From Cryptomeria japonica (Eukaryota; Streptophyta; Pinopsida; Cupressales; Cupressaceae): a DNA stretch of 64,000 nucleotides. The stretch covers positions 25,290,966 to 25,354,965 of the forward strand of contig NC_081413.1 of the NCBI RefSeq assembly GCF_030272615.1. Direction: 5' to 3'. Position numbers and translations under genes: made by a program. How positions within the stretch are numbered: the first letter of the stretch is position 1; the number at the start of each line of letters is the position of its first letter. Below, piece by piece: positions 46,460 through 58,440 of the stretch. The notes under the pieces are model-generated. The model was not told the origin of the DNA. It saw only the letters and a program-made list of their open reading frames with translations, and made no database searches.

Positions 46460-47905
46460 TGTAGTCACATAAATCTGTCCATTTTAGTTAAATGAATATT
46501 TGCTATTTATTTGATTAAAAAACCCACTAGCCATCAGTTAATTAAATTAACATTTAATTAATTCATCCTCAAACATTCTCCTATTAATTAAATAAATTAT
46601 TCAATTTATTTTAATTCATTCATTAAACCAAATTCACAATCAATTAAATTAATAAATCCTATTTATTCAATTTAATCCCCTTTCCTCTTTTAAATAAATT
46701 AAATAAAACATTTATTTAAATCATTAAATCCCCCCCCCCCACTTGCATTCTCCTAAAAATACAACTTGCACCTATTTGTTGAAATAAATAAATTTTATTT
46801 TAATAAAAATCCTATTTTCCCTCACCCACCAAACCCACTTGCAATCCTAAACCCCTTCTAGATTCTTCTAACCCCTTCCTAATTAGACTAATCCATCCCC
46901 TAATTATTGTCACATTCCTAAGCAACTTGGAGTCACTTATCAAAGACTCCAAAGTCTTTGAAAAGAATTCAATGTTTTATGTGCCCAACAAGCTAACCTC
47001 TAAAGTCTTCCATGATCATTAATGGCTCTTACATAACCATTTATGGTTAAATCCACTTGCACCCATGGTTAGGGGCTTTGACCCCTAAACTCAACCCTCA
47101 TGTAACCCATGTGTCCCCTCAACCATTTATTGCTTTGACCATGGTAATCCTCGCTAACTCTTGCACAAGAGTTTACCCATTGGATAAAGACATTATTTAT
47201 TGGATAATGGCTTTATTCTTTCAACTCAACATTAACCTTACCTCCCAAATTAACCCTTAGGTCATGTCAAACATTTAATGCTTATTCCCTCTTCTCTCAA
47301 CCCATCTCATGTTGACACTCGTCAACATGGGATTGGGTCGAAAGCCCTCTCATGGATTGAATATCATTCAATCCTGACCCTTGTTGAGATTACTCAATCT
47401 CAACCCTTCATTGCTCCATTTTTTCCTATAAATAGAGCTCATTTCTTCATAATCCAGATCCTGAAAACTTGTATGCATTTACATTATAGTCATTTTTAGA
47501 GAGCATTTACATAAATCAACCATATTCACTCTTTTGGTTTAAAATCAACACTAGCTAATTAGATAATCTCTCATTTTTAGCTTTTGTTCACACTTGCATA
47601 GTATTTAAATTAATCATTTTCAACCTTGAATCTCCATAAGACATCCATAGTGCAAAAAGTTGTTGAGAGATACACTAATTTGGAACTTGGAGAGGAGAGG
47701 AACAAGGGAGGAGGAGCTACAAGCATGGTGGAAGGCATTTGGAGATGTCTTCTTGCATTTGTTTTCATACTTAAATGCTTCATTATGTTTTTAGTGTCTC
47801 TCTTGGTATGCCTTCTTAGATTAGTCTTTGGTTGATTAACACTAACATTTCTCTTTGTTTGTTGTGTCTCTTATGTGTTATATGACCACAGGTTCTTGTC
47901 TAACA
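46460..47905 (+). repeat. 5' LTR of element B
   Basis: Starts TGTAGTCACATAAATC. The end is either CTAACA at 47905, matching the solo copy's ATACTAACA end, or GAGCA at 47925, next to the primer-binding site. It shares blocks with the reversed solo LTR at 22441-24599. TATA box CCTATAAATAGAGC at 47426-47439 (TATAAATA at 47428-47435). Confidence 0.85.
47427..47435 (+). promoter_or_regulatory. TATA box of LTR-B
   Basis: CTATAAATA followed by GAGCTC. The solo LTR-B conserves the whole string (reverse complement at 23632-23646), so this is the likely core promoter of the family. Confidence 0.75.
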
Positions 47906-47926
47906 ACCTCCCATTTTGCAGAGCAT

Positions 47927-47946
47927 CATTTGGTGAATCCGACATG
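47927..47946 (+). other. Primer-binding site of element B (probable)
   Basis: CATTTGGTGAATCCGACATG resembles the TTTGGTGACTCCGACG-type sites after plant Ty3 LTRs. Which tRNA is used is not settled from sequence alone. Confidence 0.5.
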
Positions 47947-48006
47947 AAATGAAGAACAACCTTCTTAAAACTACTAACGTTTTTACTGTTTTGCTTGACA
48001 CACAGG

Positions 48007-48325
48007 TCGCGCTTTGGCGCTTTTGTTCATGCTTTAGCGCTATTATTTCCCCAATAGCGCTATTGTCCCAAAATTAGCGTTTTTGTCTATAGTGTAGCGC
48101 TATTGTTCCAAAATTAGCGCTTTTGTCTATAGTGTAGCGCTATTGACTCTTAGGTAGTGCTTTTGTCTATAATGTAGCGCTATTGACTCTTAGGTAGTGC
48201 TTTTGTTCCCATTTTAGCGTTGTTGGCTTTCTATATAAAAACTTTCTTTTAGCACTTTTGTCCTTACTGTCGCACTTTTGTGTTAAGTAGCGCTTTTTTT
48301 CTCACACAAAGTAGCGCTATTGTAA
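48007..48325 (+). repeat. Array of AGCGCT palindromes in the leader of element B
   Basis: Eight exact AGCGCT hexamers plus variants (AGTGCT, AGCGTT, AGCACT) lie in about 320 bases, mostly as TAGCGCTATTG or TAGCGCTTTTG. Longer units such as TTTTGTCTATAGTGTAGCGC repeat at about 40-base spacing. The leader of element A has sparser copies of the motif. Confidence 0.85.
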
Positions 48326-49952
48326 CAGAGCATTGTAAAAAATGCCTTGTAACCGATAGATCAATTTTTCTTAGGCTTGTAGAGGCCCACCATGTATGTG
48401 GATTTTACTAACTGTTTGTTTCTTGTGCAAGTTTGAACTAACCCATTTTATTGCTTAAAATTTTAGAAATTCATTTTTCTTGATTTTCTTGCAAGTTAAA
48501 ATTAACTTCAAAACACTTCATTTTGGTGCTTAAAAATCAAACCTCAAAAGACTTCATTTTGGTGCTTTAAAAACTCACAACAAACTTTGTTTTTCATGCA
48601 AGATAGGCAATTTGAATACTTCCTTTTTGGTGCTTAAAAATCAACTTCAAACACTTCATTTTTTTTGTGCTTAAAAACTCAATAAGACAATTTTGATTTC
48701 CTTGCATCAACTCAAGCTAAAATTCACAATCCACATTTTGTTTTGGGCAAGTAAAAATAACAATCAATTTGTCTTGTTTTCAAAGTGATTTCCTTTCAAA
48801 GAAAAATGTGCTTTTCATTAAGTTGACCAGGATTTCATTTTTCCTAGTTACTCAACATATTGCCTTTGAAGGATAAAAAAGAACATCATGAATGTTGGAG
48901 CAACATCTCCAAATAGTTAGATCATATTGCGATGATAAATTAAAAAGAACAAGTGTCTTTTGTGTCTACCACACTTGTGCAAAAAGTTTGTCGAGTGGTC
49001 CTACTTCTAACACACACTATCCTCTCCCTTGTCTTTCGTGGTCTTAGGTGCAAGAGAAAAGTGTTAGTAACACTCAAAGTTTGTCTTTTTTAAGAGAGGC
49101 CTGCCAACAGATACATCACTCTTGGGAAGGACCTCACGTGGTAAATTCTTCGAGCCGCTATAGAAATCAGGTGTGAGCGAAAGTCGTAGCCTTGGGTATA
49201 GTTGTTCCTACAGTGTAACTTGTCGAAAGGACAAATGGGCCCCACCACAAGTTACAAGGCTCTTAAGTGAGTCACTGCAGAATGAACTTATGTCGAAAGA
49301 CATCAAAAATTACTAAACACCTTTATGTAGCAGCCCACCCATTCTATTGATTGAGGATATTTGTGATAAATTCAGTGCAAGAGCATAGAAGGTTTTTCTC
49401 CCAAGATACTCACCATACATATTTCCTTAAGTAGAAACATAGCTTTTTGAAAGGTTACTTGTAGCCTGATAAAAGTGGTGACTCCCCCATCATAGGGATC
49501 GTCTATTTGTTATGCTCTTGCAAGACTTAGTATATCACATCCTTACCTGCCACGGTGGGATTCATAAGGTATGTAGTACCAAAGTTGAAGAAATATCAAG
49601 ATGTGGGCTAAAATTATTACAACTGGCCATTTGACCTTAGGGATAAAGTGTGTTTGAAGTGTCTTTGTTTTGAGTCAAGACCAATGATAAAACTGAGCCG
49701 ACTTCAGGCTTTTTGGAAAAACATACTCAAAAACATTTGGAAAGAAAGGGTCATAAAAGTCCAAAGATTGGGTTGATCTAGACCCATACTTATGCCTTTT
49801 GAGGCAACATTCTTGTGTTTGTGTGCTTACTTTGTTTTCTTGTCAAAGAAAAATCAAAAATCCAATTCCCAAACATAAGTATTCATCCAACACAAACATT
49901 TTTCAAAACAAAGATCAAAAACAAAGAGCAAACAACAAAAGTATCAAACTAT
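48326..49952 (+). other. Leader of element B with a short repeat
   Basis: Non-coding. Four copies of CTTCATTTTGGTGCTTAAAAA (with variation) lie at about 48516, 48552, 48619 and 48653. 49120-49330 is GC-richer and looks structured. No ORF is supported before 49953. Confidence 0.5.
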
Positions 49953-50338
49953 ATGACCATTCTTCACATCTTAAGAAAGAAGAATCTTCATCAACATGTC
50001 AACTTGAAGAGAAGATTGTTAAGCTCAAAGGCTTTCATCAAAAGAAGGAAATTTTTCTATCTTAATAGACAAATCTTTGTCTCACATAGAACCTTCTTAC
50101 GTCACATGCATCTATATCTTCAAGGAAAATCAAACGAGTTTGATCAAGAGTCATTAAACCGCAGAGCTTTTACTCAATATAGAGCTTTGAGCTATCATGA
50201 AAACAAGGGAGACAAGATCAATCTACCTTCTTTCCAGACATTTCCATCACATATAACTCAGCTAAGGAAGAACCACCAACCCCTGAAAGAGAAGAGGAAG
50301 AGTTTGTTCCTTTTGTAACACAGTTTCTATTGAAGTTC
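49953..50338 (+). pseudogene. Small upstream ORF of element B, conserved in a second gypsy element
   Basis: Start ATG 49953 (MTILHILRKKNLHQ) is chosen because the homologous ORF at 63978 (minus strand) starts the same way. About 128 residues, very basic at first: FIKRRKFFYLNRQIFVSHRT, then KSNEFDQESLNRRA, then after a frameshift near 50260 EEPPTPEREEEEFVPFVTQ. The minus-strand copy has the same three parts. Function unknown. Its place matches ORF1 of Ogre-type Tat elements, which is known but uncharacterised. The frameshift makes this copy inactive. Confidence 0.75.
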
Positions 50339-50767
50339 ACATTTCATCCATTCCCACATTCACACATCATCAATCCTTTCCAAACTCTCAAAACATCAAG
50401 AGGTTTTTGTCCTAAGTTCTATTTCGATATTGCTTGAATCAAACACAACACATCACTTTTTAGAGTGTCTCTACATCTAGGATAAACTCATCCTAAGAGG
50501 AATTTCTACACAGGTTAAGACTAGTCTATGAGTGAATCCTCTCATTACTAGGTAGTTGGGTCTGTAACACATCTCAGATCTCTCTAAACCTTATTATATC
50601 AAACATTGTCAACAAAACACAACAAGAAATTCAAGGAAGGAATTTGGTAACATCTACCTTTAGTGCTAGAGATCTGTATGCAAAACACTTCACCAAACAT
50701 TAATCTTTCATTCCATCACCAACTCATCATCATTTTTACAAAACTTCAACAAAAACTTGTAAACCAA

Positions 50768-52200
50768 ATGGCTCAAACTAGATCAAGGTCTAGACAACAA
50801 GAAATTGAAGAGGAAGAGGAGGAAAATCTCAATGAATTCCAAGAAGCCCTTGGAGGAAATGCAAATGATGAAAATCCAAGTACTCCTACTCCTACAGCAA
50901 TAGAAAGGGCGCAACACAACCCTCTCTTTAATTGAATTTTTGACGAAATACTCAGGAGCAATGTTGATGCTCACTTTTTAAGACTTTCCCAAGAGGGAGC
51001 CAAACTACCCTCTAATTTTGATATTGCACAACTAAGGCAAGCATCAGAATGCCAAAGTCGTAATGAGGATGAAAGAGGTCAAGATCCCATTAGATACAAC
51101 CTTCATCAAGGAAATCCCCCACCTCCTCCTCCAAAATGACATAGACATGTTGCAACAACAAATCAAAAATTTAGCCCAACAACTCCATAGTGGTGTGAAA
51201 ACAAACCAGTTTTCACTTAGTGATATTTGTCCCTATCCCTTTGATAGGAATCTACATATGCCACCTTTTCCACGAGGGTTTGAAACACCTAAGTTCAAAA
51301 AGTACCGAGGAAAAGGAGACCCTCACAATCATGTTAGATAATTTCATTTAGCTTGCCTAGAAGTGGCATATGAGGACACATACCTAATGTAACTTTTTCC
51401 TCAAAGTTTGGTAGGGACAACCACGCAATGGTTTTCCCGACTAACAGGTGGCATTAGGACATTCGAAGAACTGGTCCAGAAATTCATTGCACATTACTCA
51501 CATAACATTGAACGAGATATCACCATGGCTGATCTATGTAACACTAAGCAAAAACCAAGGGAGCTATTTTCAGCTTTCCTACAACGATGGCAATAAATGT
51601 CTAGCAAACGTTCCCTTCAGCTACCTAAAAGAGAACTAGTGGAGATCTTTATTTCCAACTTGAACGAAGAAATGGAATTTCATTTAGACATGAAAGGTAC
51701 AGAGTCTTTCAATGACATGATCACACAGGGTTTAAAATGTGAAAGGGCCCTCATCAAAAAGGGGCTTATCAAAATATATAATGAACCCAAAGATGTGCCT
51801 CGCCCGTGATTCAATAGTGATAAACCTAACTTTTGGAACAAAAACAAGAACATTGTCAATGATGGGGTTGTAGATGCAAGAACTATTAAAAGTGCACAAC
51901 CTGTGGTCTGCTTTCCAAGGCAAAACCCCCCTCCTAAGACCAACACAGTTCCTCCCCCACTAAATCAAGGACACAATATACCACAAGAAGAACCAAGGCA
52001 ATGCTAGCAAAACTATAAACAAAAACGAACGTAAACTCCCTTAAGGGAACCCATTGAAATAGTGTTACGTCATTTGGTCTCTTCAAATCTAGTGACCCTA
52101 CCAAAGACATTCAATTACGAACCTTAGGCTAAACCTTTATGGTGGAGAGACACTGAACATTGCAAATTCCATCAAGGGAAAGGGCATAAAACAAGCAATT
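50768..52200 (+). pseudogene. Gag of element B
   Basis: Capsid/nucleocapsid precursor. ATG 50768 opens MAQTRSRSRQQEIEEEEEEN, like the other copy's MPVTRSQGN. After a stop (50933) and a shift of frame near 51050, the Retrotrans_gag-type domain follows: LSDICPYPFDRNLHMPPFP, FKKYRGKGDPHNHV, TTTQWFSRLTGGIRTFEELV, MADLCNTKQK. Then come FISNLNEEMEFHL and a Pro/Lys-rich part. CKFHQGKGHKTSNCHILKDL (about 52155-52215) is a zinc-knuckle-like CX2H...HX4C string. Stops lie at about 51341, 51366, 51596 and 51807. It is a diverged paralogue of the gag at 62091-63590. Confidence 0.87.
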
Positions 52201-52208
52201 GCCACATA

Positions 52209-53201
52209 TTGAAAGATCTTATTCAGGATCTCATTGACCGAGGCAAGATTGAAATTGAAGGACATGACCCAAAAACAACAAACAATGATCATCTTATGTT
52301 TAAAAATCTACTTCCATCACAAGATCAAAAGGGTCCTTCCACTTCAGGGCGAAATACAGATACCACTGATTACACGCGAGCTTCTTATAATTACATTGTA
52401 AACCACCTATATGATGCTCATGAACAAATTGCAACCATTACCATCAAAAATCCAAACTCTACTTGCAATGTTCTTATGCATCGCAGCAAAATTACCATCA
52501 AAGGAGCTCCACAAGGCACACCTTCCATCCCAAAGCAGTATAACCTTGTGGAACAGTTAGATAAGACGCCCGCACTTATCTCCATCTTAGAGTTTTTGCG
52601 CCTATCCCCATCTCGTAAAACAATCTTGGATCAAGCTCTCCAAAAGGCATCAGTCCCTGCGAATCTAAATACAGATCAATTCCAAGCTATGGTTGGAAAT
52701 TTGAGGTCATCACCATGTCTCACTTTCTCTGAAAGTGACAATACATCTTTCCAACAACCTCATAACGCCTCACTCCATATTGAAGGATTTATCAACCAAC
52801 ATAGGATCAAGTGAGTCTTGATCGACAATGGAGTAGGCCTAAATATCTGTACACTACAATTAGTCACAGCATTGGGGTATGTAGTTGAATCAGTGGATCA
52901 CCGCAAAAAGATCACCATAAAAGCTTATGATGATGTAGAGTGTTGATCCAAAGGAGTAGTTGTGCTACCAATCTGAGTGGGCCCAGTGGTGAAGCACATC
53001 ACATGTCAAGTTCTGGACCTTCCTTTGCCATATAACTTATTGTTAGGAAGACCTTGGATACACACAATGCAAGCCATTCCATCCACCTACCACCAGTGTA
53101 TCAAGTTCCCTCATAATGGTGTAGAAATTACAATCCTAGGTGATGCAAATCCATTTGCATATTGTAACAATATCAACCATCAACCAGATTACCGTTCCTA
53201 A
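52209..53201 (+). pseudogene. Protease region of element B
   Basis: Cleaves the polyprotein. In the gag frame a Lys/Asn/Gln-rich spacer leads to NASLHIEGFINQHRIK, a stop, then VLIDNGVGLNICTLQLV with the catalytic Asp codon at 52824-52826. DNG replaces the usual DTG/DSG, as seen in some plant Tat-type proteases. PYNLLLGRPWIHTMQAIPST (about 53031-53090) is the flap/second-motif region typical of retroelement aspartic proteases. A stop after VVLPI and another in VECxSKG break the frame. Confidence 0.8.
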
Positions 53202-53292
53202 CAACAGAGAAGCCACCTCATCCACCTCATAATTTAGTCCCACTTCTCTTTCCAATTCAAACACCACTATACCCAAGCAAGAGAAGCTCAAC

Positions 53293-54769
53293 ATGAAAAT
53301 GACAGAGGAAGGTCCTGGGGAGTACAATCTCAGCCAACTCTTTTGTGTTGGGAAACTACCCACTTCTCCTAGAACTCATGGTAAACCTCAAAGGTTACTT
53401 CAAACACCACTAGTCAAGCCAGCTTGCACTTTGACGCCTTTCATCCTTGGAAAGAGTCAAGAAGAAGAAACCAGAGATGAAGACTTAGCAGAATGGATCT
53501 ATAAAGACCCAATCACCGCGGACATCCCGCAAGCTAAGCTTCCCACAGATCAGTATGGAAAAGGCCTTCTCATTATGCAAAGAATGGGTTATGATGGTTA
53601 GAGTGCTTTGGGACCTTACAAGAAAGGATGACATGAGCCATTGTAGCCAGAATTAAAGCCCAAAGATAACACTAGCTTAGGCTTTCAAAAGGAGATCCTT
53701 CCTAAACTCATATTCAAAGGAAAACCCAGCAAACCTCTATATCAGCCTAAAACTCTAAAGAGGTTGCCTTTGATTATATCAGCAGCACCAAGCACATTAC
53801 CAACTGCCCCACTGAGACTAAACATCCCAGCAATAACATCCACAACACCAATCATCCCACCAATCAAACTAGCAATCCCATCAACCGCGGCAACCGCATC
53901 AACAACACCATTAACACTATCAGAACCCCTAGTTGTATTGACAACACCGACAATTCTAGTAGAAGCAATAGATTCAACACTACCAATACTCCTTGTATCA
54001 GATTCATTGATCCCCATAATCCTTCCTGCAAAACTGATCATTTCATCTACAATGGTACATCAACCAATCACACCTGCAATGTTTAACTCAAAAGACATCC
54101 CAGTATGGTATAGTAATCAAATACTAGAAAGCGACTTAGAGACTGACTTACATGAGTGGGAATTTGATTCCATCCAGCTTAATACTTTAGATGAGGATGA
54201 TGCATCACTACCTCCACCTCGCAAAGACATCCCTCTTTATAGGGAAGCACAGATAAAGACCTCTTGGATTCCTGAACTGGAAACTTCTTCCACAGACCCT
54301 ACATCCCATCCTATGTCTGATTCTGACAGGGAGGGTACCATCAACGACCTTCACCACAACGTCTTGACCCTCACTGACACCTCTTACAAACTTAACCTGA
54401 TAGATGAAGTAATTCCTATTAAACATATTGAACTCATCTAATGGAACCAATCTAATCCCCCATGCCTTGACCAATTCCAAAATGATGAGGTGATCATTGA
54501 CTTTTTGGAACTAAGGGATAACATACCAAGCAGGGATCACAAAGTTGGATTCACCATTGAACTTAATAGTGCAGCATACTTTGGGGCAGATGCCAAACCT
54601 TTCAACTGCAAAAATATAACAATAAAGAATGGATCTTCCAGTGAAAACCACACTGTGGCACTGTTTGATCCCACAAAAGTAAAAAGAAAGAGTGTATCCA
54701 ACAGTGAAAATCTCTCTGAGGCGTCGGAGGATGAAAGGTTTGACATCCTCCCCTCCAGTACATAGCAGG
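53293..54769 (+). pseudogene. Linker between protease and RT, with a G-patch-like stretch
   Basis: Frame shifts by one base before this part. It starts EEGPGEYNLSQLFCVGKLPT. Near 53540-53630 it reads YGKGLLIMQRMGYDG, a stop, then SALGPYKKG, similar to a G-patch (Gly-rich RNA-binding motif with GxGLL...MGY...LG). A stretch of Thr/Pro/Ile/Ala repeats (53764-54060) and acidic spacer follow. A long protease-RT spacer is a feature of some Tat elements. No enzyme motif otherwise. Confidence 0.5.
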
Positions 54770-54933
54770 AACGATCAACAGTCCTTATTGAAGAGAGAAA
54801 AGAATACAATGTGGAGACTCCTAAAACTTCTCACCATATACATCTGGCATCTCTTTTAACTCTGGAGGAACAACCTAAGTTTGTCAAATTCTTCCAGAAG
54901 TGTTAGATTAACTTTGCATGGTCATATGTAGAC

Positions 54934-56290
54934 ATGTTTGGTCTTGATCTGGATTTAGTCATGCATCACCTCATCATAGAAAAAGGAGCCAAACCTGTCA
55001 AACAAAAGCTTCGTAGGATGCACCCTCAGATTGCGGTACTCATCAAAACAGAACTTAAGAAACTCCTAGATGTTGGTTTTATTAGACCAATTGATTATGC
55101 AGATTGGATATCCAATATTGTACCTATCGGTAAACCAAATGGAGGCATTCGTATTTGCACTGACTTCAGAGATCTGAACAAGGCATGTCCTAAAGATGAC
55201 TTCCCCCTACCCAACATCGACATAATAGTGGACCTAACAGCAGGACATGCCATGCTTTCACTCATGGATGGCTTTTTAGGGTACAATCAGATAAAGATCA
55301 CACCAGAGGATCAACATAAAATGGCCTTCACATGTCCATGGGGAACATACTACTAGAATGTAATGTCTTTTGGTCTAAAAAATGCAGGAGAGACCTATCA
55401 AAGAGCAATGACAACCATCTTTCATGATATGATGCATACCATAATGGAAAATTATGTTGATGACTTACTAGAAAAATCACTCACAAGAGAAGGTCATCTG
55501 GACATATTAGATAAAATCTTTGATAGATTGGAACAATATCATGTTCGACCCAACCCAAAGAAATGTGTCTTTAGAGTAACCTTAGGGAAGCTTCTAGGAT
55601 ACATTGTCTCAAGCAAAGGCATTGAGGTCAACCCAGCCAAAGTCAAAGCAATCATGGACATGCCACCTCCATGCAACATCAGTTAAGGACATTACAAGGG
55701 TGGCTACAATCCATCTAAAGATTCATTGCACATCTGGTAGATAAGTGTCACCCCTTTACACACTTATTACATAAAAACATCCGCTTTCAATGGGATACCA
55801 GATGCCAGCAAGCATTCCAGATGCTTAAAGACTATCTCATAAATACACCATTGCTAATTCCACCAGAACTGAGTAAACCTTTATTACTCTATATTTCAGA
55901 AACAACTACAACATTAGGTGTACTACTGGCACAACACAATGCAGAAGGGAAAGAGTATGTTGTTTACTACATCTCTCACACACTAGTCGGCTATGAACTC
56001 AATTACACCCCTATTGAGGGAGCTTGCCTAGCAGTAATCTTGGTAGCCACTAAACTGAGGCACTATCTATTAACACATAAAGTACAACTCATTGCCAAGA
56101 TCGATCCACTAAAATACTTACTCAGCAAAGCAGCCTTGACTAGCCGCTTGGCCAAATGGGTGATGATTCTCAGTGAATTTGACATCGAGTATATGGACCA
56201 TAAGGCTATCAAGGGTCAAGTTATTTCAGATCAGTTGGCCGATGCACCACTCATAGGAAATCATCCTCTCATTTCCAATTTTCCAGATGA
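54934..56290 (+). pseudogene. Reverse transcriptase and RNase H of element B
   Basis: RT motifs in order: KPVKQKLRRMHPQ, IRPIDYADWISNIVPIGKPN, GGIRICTDFRDLNKACPKDDFPLP, LSLMDGFLGYNQIKI (catalytic Asp codon 55267-55269), TFCPWGTYY-like block with a stop, MSFGLKNAGETYQRAM, NYVDDLL (YVDD codons 55453-55464), and GKLLGYIVSSKGIEV. The frame shifts near 55690. Then the RNase H follows: LLLYISETTTTLGVLLAQ, YYISHTLVGYELNYTPIEG, and LRHYLLTHKVQLI with DPLKYLLSKAALTSRLAKW. Stops at 55354 and in the shifted frame. Reverse transcription of the element is the family's role. Confidence 0.92.
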
Positions 56291-56640
56291 AGAGATATTC
56301 ATTATCACAGCAGCACAACCATGGAAACTATACTTTGATGGTTCATACACTAGGCATGGCTCGGGGGTAGGCATTCTGTTTATCACACCTCAAGGTGACA
56401 GCATCCCGAAGTCTTATAGGCTCACATTTCCATGCATGAACAACATAGCTGAGTATGAGGCCTTGATCACAGAACTCTGACTATCCGTCCAATGGAAATT
56501 AAAAGAGTCACAAATATATGGCGACTCCCAACTGGTCATTCGACAAGTAACAGATGAATATCAGACCAAGGATGATAAACTCCTGTCGTATAAGCAAATG
56601 GTGGACAATTTAAAGGCATCATTTACTACTATCACCTTTG
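56290..56640 (+). pseudogene. Second (archaeal-type) RNase H of element B
   Basis: WKLYFDGSYTRHGSGVGILF supplies the first Asp, NNIAEYEALI the Glu, and YGDSQLVIRQV the second Asp (about 56518-56550). A stop follows TEL at 56480. A second RNase H after the retroviral-type one is a mark of the Tat lineage. Confidence 0.8.
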
Positions 56641-58060
56641 AGCAGATACCTAGAGATCAGAATCGAGCTCCTGACGCTATGACTACCATTGCATCTCTCC
56701 TAGATCTTCCTCAAAATTCAACACGCTACGAGTTCTTGGTAGAACAGCTTTGGATTCCCGCTTATGATATCCCCGAATTTGAGATGATATGTCGCCTTGT
56801 CGGTTCTAAATCCCCATGGTATGGTGATTTCTACACCTACCTCTATGATCACACACTTCCTCCTAACCAATCAAATAACCAACGTAAAACCTTCATTCGC
56901 CAAACCGCTCGATATACCATTATTGTTGAAACCCTATACCGATGCAGTCTTGATGGTACCCTCCTTCGATGTCTAAAACAGGATGAGATAAAAAAGGCCT
57001 TGGAAGAGGTACATGAAGGAATTTGTGGAACTCACGTAAGTGGCCCATCCCTAGCAAAGAAGATCATACGCACTGGATACTATTGGCCGTCTATGGAAAA
57101 AGACTCCTACTACTTTGTCAAAAAATGCAAGAAATGCCAAGTTCATGGAGACCTGATGCATGCACCCGCATAGGAATTGCAACCAATCATAACACCATGG
57201 CCTTTTTGTCAATGGGGGCTTGACCTTGTGGGTAAGATTCATCCATCTTCATTCAACAGCCACAAATTCATCATTACCGCCACCGAATACTTCACAAAGT
57301 GGATCGAAGTTGTTCCACTTACCCAAGTCACCGACAAGAAGATCGCCTCATTCATCCTTAATTACATCATCTGTCGGTATGGTGTACCCATGTCCATCAT
57401 CACAGATAACAGACTCCCATTCAAGAATCAGGATGTTTGTGAGCTTTGTGAGAAGTTTCACATCCAACAGTGCTTTTCCACTCCCTATTACCCACAAGGA
57501 AATGGTCAAGCCGAAGCATTGAACAAGAACATAGTGAGAATCCTCAAGAAGACAATCAATGATGTTGATCATGATTGGCAAGCTCAATTGAATCCAGCAC
57601 TATGGGTGTATCGAACTAGCATTTGAACCCCTACATTTGCAACTCCCTACTCACTAGTCTATGGCGCAGAGGCTATCTTACCTATTGAGGTCAAGATACC
57701 ATCTCTACGGGTTTCCTTGCATAATCTCATAGATGATGAAGCATACAGAGTATCACGTCTTCAGGACTTAGAGCTAATTGATGAGAAGTGACAAGCTATG
57801 TAAAATCACCTCAAAGCCTATCAGCAGCGCATGAGCAGAAGCTACAATCATCGAGTTAGACCTCGCACATTTGAGGTAGATGATCTTATTCTTCAAGAGA
57901 ATCCTTGTAACCAACCAAATAGAGAACATCAGGGAAAGTTTGAATCAAAATAGTTGGGTCCATATGTTATCACTGTTGTATTTGGGTCTAGGGCATATCA
58001 GTTGGCTACTTCAGAAGGAGAACCGCTTGCAGATCCAATCAACAGCATGCACCTCAAATA
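56641..58060 (+). pseudogene. Integrase of element B
   Basis: An N-terminal zinc-binding HHCC block: EVHEGICGTHVSG ... CKKCQVHG (about 57010-57145). Core triad: Asp at 57222-57224 (WGLDLVGKI), Asp at 57405-57407 (IITDNRLPF, with Arg in place of the usual Gly), Glu at 57513-57515 (GNGQAEALNK). The C-terminal part reads FATPYSLVYGAEAILPIEV and SYNHRVRPRTFEVDDLI, then GPYVITVVFGSRAYQLATSEGE. Stops at 57171, 57624 and 57789 make it inactive. Confidence 0.9.
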
Positions 58061-58089
58061 GTTTTATACATAAATATGTACCGAGCATC

Positions 58090-58440
58090 AGGCTCCCTTA
58101 CATACCAAAAAATGACCAAAAACATTTAGATAAATGTCCTAAAGAAAATACAAAAAAATCAAAATAGTAAAGAAAAATCATACATCCAAACGATGAACAA
58201 CCACTCCGGTGGCACCTTGGGTAAGTGCGATGGTGAAAACCTGGCAAACAAGCACCACTTGTAAAGGCTATGGCTCCATATTTTTTCAGACTTGTTGCGA
58301 TAACATTCATTGCATCCACTCATCCATCAGTCCAAACCATAGCTTGTTATTGATCTGCAATCAAGGATAGTACTTAATGCATCTTGTGTCCCGCTTTTTC
58401 ATAGTCATGTCTAAACTGGGGGCAATGCCCTTAACCTATT
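58090..58440 (+). other. Post-pol block of element B
   Basis: A-rich DNA, then GGTGGCACCTTGGGTAAGTG, GATGGTGAAAACCTGGCAAAC and CTGGGGGCAATG, the same order as in element A (28090-28265). Non-coding. Confidence 0.6.

Noticed and set aside
53742-54041. Minus-strand Gly/Val/Ile-rich ORF
   Set aside because: Antisense shadow of the Thr/Pro/Ile-repeat linker in element B.
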